The notes under the pieces: generated by a model
Database searches by the model: none
Seen by the model: the letters and a program-made list of their open reading frames with translations, nothing else
What the model was told of the DNA's origin: nothing
Part shown: positions 36,041-43,416 of the stretch, one piece after another
How positions within the stretch are numbered: the first letter of the stretch is position 1
How the letters are laid out: the number at the start of each line of letters is the position of its first letter
Assembly (NCBI RefSeq): GCF_010091945.1
Contig: NZ_WVIE01000017.1
Coordinates: 1-64,000, forward strand
Direction: 5' to 3'
From: Myxacorys almedinensis A
Lineage (GTDB): Bacteria; Cyanobacteriota; Cyanobacteriia; Leptolyngbyales; Leptolyngbyaceae
DNA length: 64,000 nucleotides
Translations under genes and position numbers: made by a program

Positions 36041-37051
36041 CGCGGTGTGCGACTAAGTTCTTGCAAGGAAAGTCCCACTGGACAATGCTAGACATACAAA
36101 CTATCTAGCTTGAGTGGGATCAATGTTTTCTATTGAAGAGTTTATCATCGTGGTTTTTTGCTGTGTGACGATTTGCCTAAGGAGATCACCCAAGGGCAAC
36201 CGATTCGCCAAACAGGCTTTGCTCTAGCCTTAGCCGACAGTGAGGTGATTACGATGGAGCTTGTGGCAGAGTATCAGGGTATTGATGCTGACCAAGCCAT
36301 TTGGAAATACTTCCGTCGACACTGGTTAGGACTGTTTCCGGGTTTGAGCAGGCGCTCTGCGTTTGTCCGGCAGGCGGCGAACCTGTGGCAGTACAAGGAA
36401 CAGCTTCAGCAGCGTTTAGCGGCACAGTTAGGTGCATTTGCCCAGGGAGTGCATCTGGTGGATGGGATTCCGATTCCCCTGTGCTGTTTCAGCCGTGCGC
36501 CGCGATGTCGCAGTTTCCAGGGGGAAACCGCCTACGGCTACTGCGCGGCAAAAAAGCAGACTTACTATGGGTTTCATGGTCATTATGCTCATCAGTGCCA
36601 CCGGGGTGATTAGTGGCTTTAGCCTCACCCCTGCTGATGCTAGTGAGCGAGAAGCGCTCTGGGACATCGTGCCTCTAGTGGACGGCTTACTGATTGGGGA
36701 CAAAGGGTATCTCTCCCAGTCCCTCCAGCACCAACTTCAAGCCGTGGGCATCCAGCTTGAAACAGCGTTGCGTTCCAATATGCAAGACACTCGAAACGCC
36801 GCTTGGGTGAAGTTGCTCATGCGGGTGCGGCGACTCCATGCGGGTGCGGCGACTCATTGAAACTGTTATTGGTCAACTCGTCGAGCGCTTCTCGATTGAA
36901 AAAGTCTGGGCACGAGATCTGTGGCATTTGACCAGTCGGATCAATCGCAAGCTGTTAGCTCACACCGTCTGTCGCTGGCTCAATCGTCACAGCCCTAACC
37001 CCTTGCAGTTTGAGCAGCTTGTGGCAGAGTAGTTCTACTCGCACATCGCGC
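36041..37051 (+). mobile_element. IS982-family insertion sequence inside the iteron array
   Basis: Terminal repeats are CGCGGTGTGCGACTA from 36041 and, on the minus strand, CGCGATGTGCGAGTA from 37050. TAAATAA flanks the element at 36034-36040 and 37052-37058, a likely 7-bp target duplication. The length of about 1 kb fits the family; the exact end may differ by one base. Confidence 0.85.
36123..37032 (+). pseudogene. IS982-family transposase, three frameshifts
   Basis: The start MFSIEEFIIVVFCCV at 36123 goes out of frame near 36160 (DDLPKEITQGQPIRQ in the next frame). That frame reads LALADSEVITMELVAEYQG, SAFVRQAANLWQYKE and AAKKQTYYGFHG, then breaks near 36583. The third frame reads SATGVISGFSLTPADASE and GLLIGDKGYLSQSL, and breaks again at a perfect 18-base tandem duplication (ATGCGGGTGCGGCGACTC at 36819 and 36838, 19 bases apart). 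The end, LIETVIGQLVERFSIEKVWA and LLAHTVCRWLNR, is typical of IS982. Confidence 0.87.
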
Positions 37052-37469
37052 TAAATAAGCTTATCTAGACCTTGCTGTGCGACCCAATGTGTTGACAACG
37101 TTGACTTAAACTCTAGAATCAACTGACCAACCTTGGAGAATACGCTCAATCTCTTAATAGTGTTGCCAATGTTGACAGGAACTCTAGAATCAAGTGACTA
37201 GTTCCAAGGAGCATGACTTAAAAGCTCTAGGATCGTTAGACGTGATCTTTGATCACAGGCAATAAAAACTCTAGAATCGCCTGACCCAATATTTTTCAGA
37301 TTTAGTCATCGGAACACTTTCAGCCGTTGTTGACTCGCTAAAAGACGACCACGCAATCGAGCCTGTTGACAAGCCAAAAGTCTTATTAAGCGTGTGATAT
37401 ACAGATCGTCCTATAGAGCGTGTTTGATACAGCACTCTTAGTTTCTTCACGATTATTGAGTTTAGGGCT

Positions 37470-39221
37470 ATGGCAACGAAACAGTTTTCATCATTTGAAG
37501 ATGTCCGTGAGTGGGCTGATGGTTTTCTTGCACTTTTCCCGCATCGCTATGACTACATTTGGGCAGAGCATCCCAACCCTGGTGTCAAAGTCGAATGGAA
37601 AACCGAAACCCGTCATCCCTTGAGCGATCGGGTCATTCACCAGGGAAGCTATCTCTACGGCGTTCGCTTCGGCGCAGAAACCCGCTACTGTCTCCTCGAC
37701 ATCGACGCAGGTAGCACCTATCACCCGAAGTACGACCCCTTCGCGATTTCTCGCATCGCCGCTGCCCTAGAACCGCTGGGACTGGTCAGCTATCTTATCT
37801 GCACCTCCAGCTACAGCGGTGGTTTGCACCTCTACTTTCCGTTCCCAAACGCCCAGAGTAGCTGGCAGCTCGCGATCTCTATCACGACGCTGCTCGAAAA
37901 CGCCGGATTTAAGCTCAATCCTGGACAACTCGAAGCCTTTCCCAACCCCAGACCTTACCTCGTCGAAGGTGCGCCCAGTCTCTTCAACGCGCACCGACTC
38001 CCGATGCAAACAGGTTCTTATCTCCTCAACTCAGACTTTCAACCTATCTGGAGTAACCAGCAAGTTTTCGTTCAACAATGGAACTTCGCCCAAGATCGCA
38101 ATGATTTAGATACAAAGCTCCTCAAGCAAATTCTCAAACAAGCCAAACGCAAGTTTTTTCGCATCTCTGGCAAAGCCGATAAGTTTGTCAATGATCTCAA
38201 CGCTGAAATTGAACTCGGTTGGACGGGTCCGGGACAAACTAATCGGCTGTTAGGACGCATTACGATGCGATCGTACATCTTTCATCACATTCTCTCCGGC
38301 GGGAAACCCCTCGCAGGGACGGCACTGATTGAAGATATTATCGACACCGCCCGATCACTCCCCGGTTATCAAGATTGGTGTCAGCATCAGCATGAAATCG
38401 AACATCGCGCTGAAGAATGGGCAAAGTGTATCGAGAGTAGTCACTACTTTCACTACGGTGATCAAAAGGGGAAATTCAAAGCGACCTCTGAGGAATTGGA
38501 GCAAGCGATCGAGCAAGCACCCACTTGGAATCAACAAAGATCAGAATTAACAAGAGAACGAATTAGAAGCGCGATCGCAAACCTTCTGGAAACGGGATCA
38601 CTGCCTTCCAGTGCTACGGCTCGATTCAAAACACTATTGGACTACAAAATTGGGGGTGGTTCTCTCTACCGTCATCGAGACTTATGGCATCCCAACTATT
38701 TAACTGAGGCTGAATTTAATCTTGAAACCGTTGTAAAGCGAGATGAACAGTCAGATGGCGCTGGGGGCGCATCCAACTGTCACAGTCTCACAAGCTTATT
38801 TCCTAGCACTGACGGTAATGCCTCGCCAGCGAATGGTTCTAGCGATTCTACACACCGAATTCAGCCAGGGTTAGATGGTAATTCTTTGTCAGAGCAGGGT
38901 TCTGAGCCTTTGAACGGCGTTCAACTCGTTCAGCAAACCCTTGCAGATATCCAGGCACAACAAGCGGCAAGACGCGAAGCTTTTCAAATCGCTGAGCAAC
39001 GTCAGCAGCAGATCAAACGCGAAGCTTCAAATGCAAAACTAATGGCGCGGATGCAGCAGTTTCTCGCTTCTGGCGATCCAATTTTGGTAGCAGAGGCACT
39101 GGCATGGGCAGAAATTAACCTAGGAGTGTTGGACGTTTCGATGCATTTGCTCCAAAACAATCCCCAAGATTCAACCAGCTTAGAAGATCAAAATCGCGGC
39201 TCTAGGAATGACATGGGATAA
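37470..39221 (+). CDS. Primase-polymerase-like (AEP-type) plasmid replication protein
   Basis: A 583-residue protein divergent from the rep-like gene across the iterons. Residues about 60-140 show the archaeo-eukaryotic primase pattern: YCLLDIDAGS (DxD metal site) and, about 45 residues on, SSYSGGLHLYFPF (SxH-type nucleotide site). The region FKLNPGQLEAFPNPRPY follows. The C-terminal third is low-complexity and then coiled-coil-like (QQAARREAFQIAEQRQQQIKRE). It likely makes primers at the origin. The next gene overlaps by 14 bases. Specific family membership is by motif only. Confidence 0.68.
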   Translation: MATKQFSSFEDVREWADGFLALFPHRYDYIWAEHPNPGVKVEWKTETRHPLSDRVIHQGSYLYGVRFGAETRYCLLDIDAGSTYHPKYDPFAISRIAAALEPLGLVSYLICTSSYSGGLHLYFPFPNAQSSWQLAISITTLLENAGFKLNPGQLEAFPNPRPYLVEGAPSLFNAHRLPMQTGSYLLNSDFQPIWSNQQVFVQQWNFAQDRNDLDTKLLKQILKQAKRKFFRISGKADKFVNDLNAEIELGWTGPGQTNRLLGRITMRSYIFHHILSGGKPLAGTALIEDIIDTARSLPGYQDWCQHQHEIEHRAEEWAKCIESSHYFHYGDQKGKFKATSEELEQAIEQAPTWNQQRSELTRERIRSAIANLLETGSLPSSATARFKTLLDYKIGGGSLYRHRDLWHPNYLTEAEFNLETVVKRDEQSDGAGGASNCHSLTSLFPSTDGNASPANGSSDSTHRIQPGLDGNSLSEQGSEPLNGVQLVQQTLADIQAQQAARREAFQIAEQRQQQIKREASNAKLMARMQQFLASGDPILVAEALAWAEINLGVLDVSMHLLQNNPQDSTSLEDQNRGSRNDMG

Positions 39222-39882
39222 TGCAGGAGAAACCCACCGTCCAGAATTTGCAATGGCTAACTCTCAGGGCTTTGGCATCCCGCGCCCGGTCAAACCAAGA
39301 GTAGATAAAACCAAGAAGCGGGTTGAGGGGCAGCGGATGCCAAACCTTGACTTCGATAGGCGCGTTGAGATGTGGCAAGCCGGACTGTTGCCATTGCGGT
39401 TACCAGAAGGAGTGGAGGCACGATCGCTCACCGCCGCTGAGATCGAGTGGCTCGATCGAGCTGCCGCAGCCGAGTACATTGCTTCCGAAAAGCAGGGTCA
39501 GGAGGCACTCTTTTACACATCCCCACCGCCTGATTTTCGACTGGAAGCCGCAGATTGGTATCTTCGCCCTGATGATCGCTGGAATCACGATCCCGTTCCC
39601 CTTCAACAGATGATTCAGAGATTCCCCATAGAGCTTTTTCAGCTTTCCGCGTCGGGTCAGACACCTGCATTTTATCCAGACCGCACCCCTGATTACACAG
39701 ACGCGCAAGAAGCGGTGATGCGATCGATCTTTCGAGAGACGGTACGCATTGGCTGGTCACTACCTCAGTACAAGTGGTTTGTGATGGAACAGTTGCGGAA
39801 GACAACGGCACGAGTCACGCAGAATGATGCGGTTCAATTGTTGGCACAGTTGCAACAGATGGACAGTGAGCCAGAAGATTGA
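39208..39882 (+). CDS. Hypothetical protein coupled to the primase-like gene
   Basis: A 224-residue protein with no recognised domain. The N-terminal 60 residues are basic and Pro-rich (GIPRPVKPRVDKTKKRVEGQ), the rest acidic and helical (LTAAEIEWLDRAAAAEYIASEKQG). There is no signal or membrane segment. The start overlaps the end of the primase-like gene by 14 bases. An accessory replication function is inferred from operon position only. A dyad follows six bases after the stop. Confidence 0.6.
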   Translation: MTWDNAGETHRPEFAMANSQGFGIPRPVKPRVDKTKKRVEGQRMPNLDFDRRVEMWQAGLLPLRLPEGVEARSLTAAEIEWLDRAAAAEYIASEKQGQEALFYTSPPPDFRLEAADWYLRPDDRWNHDPVPLQQMIQRFPIELFQLSASGQTPAFYPDRTPDYTDAQEAVMRSIFRETVRIGWSLPQYKWFVMEQLRKTTARVTQNDAVQLLAQLQQMDSEPED

Positions 39883-39886
39883 TTTC

Positions 39887-39923
39887 GTTTTCTTGTCGTT
39901 CCATCACTCAACCGACAAGAAAA
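39887..39923. repeat. 11-bp inverted repeat TTTTCTTGTCG, same motif as the array at 41.5 kb
   Basis: TTTTCTTGTCG (39888-39898) and its exact complement (39913-39923) enclose 14 bases just after the replication operon. It has no T-run after it, so it is a poor intrinsic terminator. The same half-site recurs four times at 41521-41601. Confidence 0.65.
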
Positions 39924-40093
39924 AGTTTGATTTTAGAAGCAGCGGTTACGATCGCACCTTCTGGTGTCTGCAATTAAATCTGAGTTAGGCTAGGAGCAGC
40001 CCTGACTCGCGGTGTAAAACGATACCTCTTTGAGAGAAAGGGCGAACGGTGAAGCGGCTGCACTGAAACCAGCATCGAGGACGAAGCCTGATC

Positions 40094-40708
40094 ATGCTCA
40101 ACGAGGCGAATACCTGCTGGAAATACGTTCTACCCAAGCTCAAAGACTGGGAAGAAAGCTCTCAGCATTCTCATCTGTTTACCGAGCAGTATGCGATCGA
40201 TGCAGGTCGAATTTTAACCACTGGCGGACGGACGCGACGGCGGCGCAAAAAGTTTGCAGATTATTTGCTTTGCTACACTCGTGATTTTCCTCTAGCAGTC
40301 GTTGAAGCCAAACGTCAGCATAAGTCTCCGCAGGATGGTTTGGAGCAGGCAAAGACCTACGCTGAACTGCTGGGGCTAAAGTTTGCCTATTCGACGAATG
40401 GAGCGGGAATCGTTGAGTTTGACTACACAACTGGGTTGATCACGCGGATGGATTCGTTTCCCAGTCCGCAGGAGCTTTGGGCGAGATGGAGACAGTCTGA
40501 GGGATTGAGCGATGAGATTGCTGAAAATCTACTCACACCGTTTGATCTGACTGGGGGTAAAATTCCTCGCTATTATCAGCGGATTGCGATTAATCGGGCG
40601 GTGCAAGCAATTCTGGTTGGGCAGTACTCGCGTAGCGCTATATCGCCTGCTCACGACCATAAGAGATCGCTTCGCGTTGCGTCTCGAAGACGCGGGAGGC
40701 GCGACTAG
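40094..40708 (+). pseudogene. Type I restriction HsdR N-terminal fragment
   Basis: The frame MLNEANTCWKYVLPKL, DAGRILTTGGRTRRRRKK FADYLLCYTRDFPLAVVEAK (as ADYLL...VVEAK, the endonuclease core with D and ExK) and FAYSTNGAGIVEFDY is the N-terminus of type I restriction subunit R. It reaches PRYYQRIAINRAVQAILVGQ, normally directly followed by the helicase Walker A, and then departs into Arg/Ser-rich residues. About 75 percent of the protein is missing and no HsdM or HsdS is present. The upstream 39924-40093 holds nothing I recognise. Confidence 0.8.
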
Positions 40709-40816
40709 CTCCTTCAGATTTGACAGCCCAGCCCTCAGAATGAGGGACAACGTGCTTACCTTTTGACATCAGTGATTTTCCTTAAAAGAGAGTAGTTGTT
40801 GTGCCCTTTGAAACAA

Positions 40817-40861
40817 GACACGTTTACATTATACACAACGTTTACTGATTGACACGTTTGC
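40817..40861 (+). promoter_or_regulatory. Three GACACGTTTRC-type direct repeats upstream of the MerR-like gene
   Basis: GACACGTTTAC (40817), CAACGTTTAC (40836) and GACACGTTTGC (40851) lie 35-80 bases before the ATG at 40897. The CGTTT cores are 18 and 16 bases apart. They are likely operator sites, perhaps for the downstream HTH protein. Confidence 0.5.
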
Positions 40862-40896
40862 TACACTAAAGAATGTTAAATAAAACCTAAACTTTT

Positions 40897-41391
40897 ATGG
40901 AAGGCTTCACTCGACAAGAAGCGATCGCTCTTGCAAAAACAACTTCTAGCAATCTCGCTTACTTAGATCGAGCGGAACTTGTTGTGCCTGAGAAATATGG
41001 CAACTCCAAAAAGCCAACGGTTATTTACAAATGGGAGCAGATTCTAGAAATTCGCGTCATTCAGGATTTGCGGAAGAAGACCTCTCCACAAACAGTTAAA
41101 AAGGTCGTTCAATTCTTACAAACCAACGGCTTTAATTCCAGTCTTGCGGACAAGCATCTGGTGGTAATCAACGATGAAGTCTTTTTGGTACCGCCTGACT
41201 GGTCTAATATGCCAAAAGTAATGAGAGTTGCTAGCAAGAGGAGCAGAGGACTAGGGCAATTTGTTTTAGTTGTTTTCCCGCCACTAGAAGATCTCGTTAG
41301 AGAGATTTGGGAGACTGCTAAAAAATCCGAAGTAATCGACTTCGAGAGCTTCAAGCGTCGTGCTAAAGCAAAACCTGCTAACGTTGCTTAG
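40897..41391 (+). CDS. MerR-like HTH protein
   Basis: A 164-residue protein. The N-terminal 65 residues resemble a winged MerR-type helix-turn-helix: FTRQEAIALAKTTSSNLAYLDRAELVVPEKYG, then VIYKWEQILEIRVIQDLRKK. The C-terminal half (HLVVINDEVFLVPPDWSNM to LREIWETAKKS-like region) has no known domain. Similar two-part proteins act as antitoxins or repressors, but no toxin partner is obvious: the neighbours are an HsdR fragment upstream and an unknown small gene downstream. Three direct repeats upstream suggest autoregulation. Confidence 0.6.
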   Translation: MEGFTRQEAIALAKTTSSNLAYLDRAELVVPEKYGNSKKPTVIYKWEQILEIRVIQDLRKKTSPQTVKKVVQFLQTNGFNSSLADKHLVVINDEVFLVPPDWSNMPKVMRVASKRSRGLGQFVLVVFPPLEDLVREIWETAKKSEVIDFESFKRRAKAKPANVA

Positions 41392-41520
41392 AAGCCTCCC
41401 TCATCACCTTCCGCCTCTACTCGTCCTGCGAATTCTCTGAAATTTTTGAAGTGATTGCTCATCCATCGCACAACTCACCGGATTTTCCAGTTGTGCTAGA
41501 GCATCATTCATTAATTACTA

Positions 41521-41601
41521 TTTTCTTGTCGGTAGATCGCTCGATCGACAAGAAACTCTGCCTGTTTTCTTGTCTGTACAGATTCAAACCGACAAGAAAA
41601 C
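41521..41601. repeat. Four alternating TTTTCTTGTCGG half-sites directly before a small gene
   Basis: TTTTCTTGTCGG (41521, plus), CGACAAGAAA (41546, minus), GTTTTCTTGTCTG (41564, plus) and CCGACAAGAAAAC (41589-41601, minus). The last ends one base before the GTG start at 41602. With the pair at 39888/39913 there are six copies within 1.7 kb. The alternation could form two successive hairpins or serve dimer binding. Confidence 0.75.
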
Positions 41602-41946
41602 GTGAATGAACACCTATTCGCCGAGCGGGAACGCCTTCTCGCACTCATCACAGAGATCAGAAACTCCGGCGCAGTAGCTCCTGCAAACGTCTGGATCAGC
41701 CCCAATTTCCAGAACAAAGGCGGCAAAACCTACGAATACTACAAACTCACCAGCGACAACCCTGAAGTCAAGCATCAAGGCTTAGGAAAGATGGGCAGTG
41801 AGAAATACCGCGACTGGTTTGCCAGAATTCAGCGACGCAACGCAATTTATGAACTCGAACAACAACTATCGATGCTGCAAGCGTTGCTCGATCGACAAGC
41901 CGCGATCGTCCTGGAACTTCCTCAATCGAAGCGCGAGTCAAGCTAG
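41602..41946 (+). CDS. Small unknown protein behind an inverted-repeat array
   Basis: A 114-residue protein with no named family. The N-terminal helix (MNEHLFAERERLLALITEIRNSG) and C-terminal coiled coil (RNAIYELEQQLSMLQALLDRQ) flank a beta-like centre, NKGGKTYEYYKLTS and KHQGLGKMGSEKYRDW. The centre recalls the YxYLR...LGK hairpin of the small proteins at 33091 and 23719, though alignment is weak. The GTG start is set by the frame and adjoins the last repeat, leaving no normal Shine-Dalgarno outside the repeat. It could bind its own array. Confidence 0.6.
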   Translation: MNEHLFAERERLLALITEIRNSGAVAPANVWISPNFQNKGGKTYEYYKLTSDNPEVKHQGLGKMGSEKYRDWFARIQRRNAIYELEQQLSMLQALLDRQAAIVLELPQSKRESS

Positions 41947-41997
41947 AGGCGAATGAGATAGTACGATCGTCTTACTCTCTATTCAAACCCAGAATCA

Positions 41998-42858
41998 ATG
42001 CGCCGAGATTCTATTTTTTATCGCTTGTTTGCCCAATCCCCAATCCTGCTCTTTGAGTTGTTAGAATCGCCACCCATCAACGCCCGTGACTATCGCTTTG
42101 ATTCCGTTGCGGTGAAAGAACCGAAGTTTGAAATTGACGGAGTGTTTTTGCCACCAGAGTCCGATCCTCCCGGAACCGTCTTTTTTGCTGAAGTCCAGTT
42201 CCAACGCGACGAAAAATTGTACGAGCGGATGTTTGGTGAAGCGTTTCTGTACTTTTACCGAAACCGCGATCGCTTTTCTGACTGGCAAGCAGTGATAGTC
42301 TATCCTTCTCGTAGCACCGAGCAAACTGCTTCACATCCTTATCGCGCCTTGCTCAACAGCGATCAGGTACATCGAATCTACTTGAACGAGCTAGGCGAAT
42401 TTCGTCAACTGCCACCAGGAGTTGCACTAATGGTGCTGACAACATTAACGCAAAATCAAGCTCCATCAGAAGCGCGATATCTCCTTGCTCAATCTCAGCA
42501 AGAGGGGTGGGAATCAGAGGAAAGTAGCTTCATAATGAATATGGTGATTACAATCATGTCGTACAAGTTCGGTTCTTTAAGTCGAGAAGAGGTGGAAGCG
42601 ATGCTAGATATTACATTCCAAGAAACACGGGTTTATCGGGAACTGCGAGAAGAAGTGACAGAAGGAGCGAGAACAGAAGAAGCGATGAAACTTGTTTTAC
42701 GACAACTTACTCGTCGATTGAAGCAGGAACTTTCTGAGGAAACGCGATCGCAGATCACCGCCTTATCTCTGCTGCAATTAGAAGAACTGGGTGAGGCTTT
42801 GGTAGATTTTGAGCAACTGAACGACTTGGCAACCTGGCTAGAGCAGCGTTCGGTCTAA
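41998..42858 (+). CDS. Rpn/DUF2887-family PD-(D/E)xK-type protein
   Basis: A 286-residue cyanobacterial Rpn-like protein. Signature parts are MRRDSIFYRLFAQSP at the start, FEIDGVFLPP and VFFAEVQFQRDEKLYERMFGEAFLYF, with Asp and the ExQ pair forming the nuclease-like site, and DWQAVIVYPS. The C-terminal region LARxQQEGW-like (LLAQSQQEGWES) and QALTRRLKQ-like (LRQLTRRLKQELS) helices match the family. Such proteins are abundant and often mobile; some stimulate recombination or degrade DNA. Confidence 0.87.
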   Translation: MRRDSIFYRLFAQSPILLFELLESPPINARDYRFDSVAVKEPKFEIDGVFLPPESDPPGTVFFAEVQFQRDEKLYERMFGEAFLYFYRNRDRFSDWQAVIVYPSRSTEQTASHPYRALLNSDQVHRIYLNELGEFRQLPPGVALMVLTTLTQNQAPSEARYLLAQSQQEGWESEESSFIMNMVITIMSYKFGSLSREEVEAMLDITFQETRVYRELREEVTEGARTEEAMKLVLRQLTRRLKQELSEETRSQITALSLLQLEELGEALVDFEQLNDLATWLEQRSV

Positions 42859-42961
42859 TCAAGAATCAAGCTAAACACGAATTGAGCCATTACTTCTGCT
42901 GTTTTGAGTGCATTGGTAATAGGTGGATTGAGAGATTTTCAGCGATCGTAGTTGCTCACCT

Positions 42962-43213
42962 TCACAATGGCACTGCCTCCGCCAAGACACGCGCTTTGAT
43001 TCTCTCCTTTAACATCTCGATCGTGGCGACATCCACTTTTCGATTCAGCAACGCTTCCAAATCTAAGATCAGTCCTGCCGGAAACCAAGGTGTAATCCGT
43101 ACCAAGTCATAGTCGATCAAAAAGTCTATGTCGCTTTCTGAGGTTGCTTCCCCGCGTGCCACTGAACCAAACACTCGTACATCAAAAGCTCCATGCTTTT
43201 CGGCGATCGTCAA
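42962..43213 (-). CDS. MNT-type nucleotidyltransferase (antitoxin-like), orphan
   Basis: An 83-residue minimal nucleotidyltransferase with the motif FGSVARGEATSESDIDFLIDY (GSx10DxD) and a second acidic position in VDVATIEML. MNT proteins usually pair with a HEPN toxin, which they AMPylate. No HEPN gene is recognisable in the 100 bases after the stop. The start is a TTG; the same frame continues upstream as ERSQI before a stop, and an ATG one base out of frame (43230) suggests the original N-terminus was lost by a one-base shift. It may be a degraded toxin-antitoxin remnant. Confidence 0.75.
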   Translation of the reverse strand: MTIAEKHGAFDVRVFGSVARGEATSESDIDFLIDYDLVRITPWFPAGLILDLEALLNRKVDVATIEMLKERIKARVLAEAVPL

Positions 43214-43416
43214 GATTTGCGATCGTTCATTTTAATGCCAGTCTCACTGCCCTCAATCTCGCAAAGTTAGACGCACTCCAACAGCATTCAGGACAACCCC
43301 CGTTTGTTTTCTCAATGGCAAGTGTCAAACGGCGAATGCTCAATCAACATCTGCTAGAGCAATTTATTTGCAACTTAGACCTGGAGCCAAGCGAAATTAA
43401 ATCGCATCCAAACTAC

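Larger units (their letters stand above)
35756..37286. repeat. Iteron array, probable plasmid origin, interrupted by IS982
   Basis: Seven copies of an 18-bp iteron, consensus CTCTAGAATCNNCTGACC, all in the same orientation. They start at 35756, 35777 (weaker at its first base), 35968, 37111, 37182, 37225 (degenerate) and 37269. The pair GTTGACAAYGTTGAC or a near copy precedes the copies at 35968, 37111 and 37182. The array lies between the divergent rep-like and primase-like genes. An IS982 element at 36041-37051 separates the third from the fourth copy. Confidence 0.8.

Noticed and set aside
35756-37286. CRISPR array
   Set aside because: The 18-bp repeats have irregular spacing (21 to over 1000 bases), lie at a plasmid-type intergenic region and have no unique spacers or cas genes; iterons fit better.
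39883-39925. Intrinsic terminator at TTTTCTTGTCG dyad
   Set aside because: The stem is AT-rich and no T-run follows on the plus strand; the same half-site recurs as an operator-like array at 41.5 kb.
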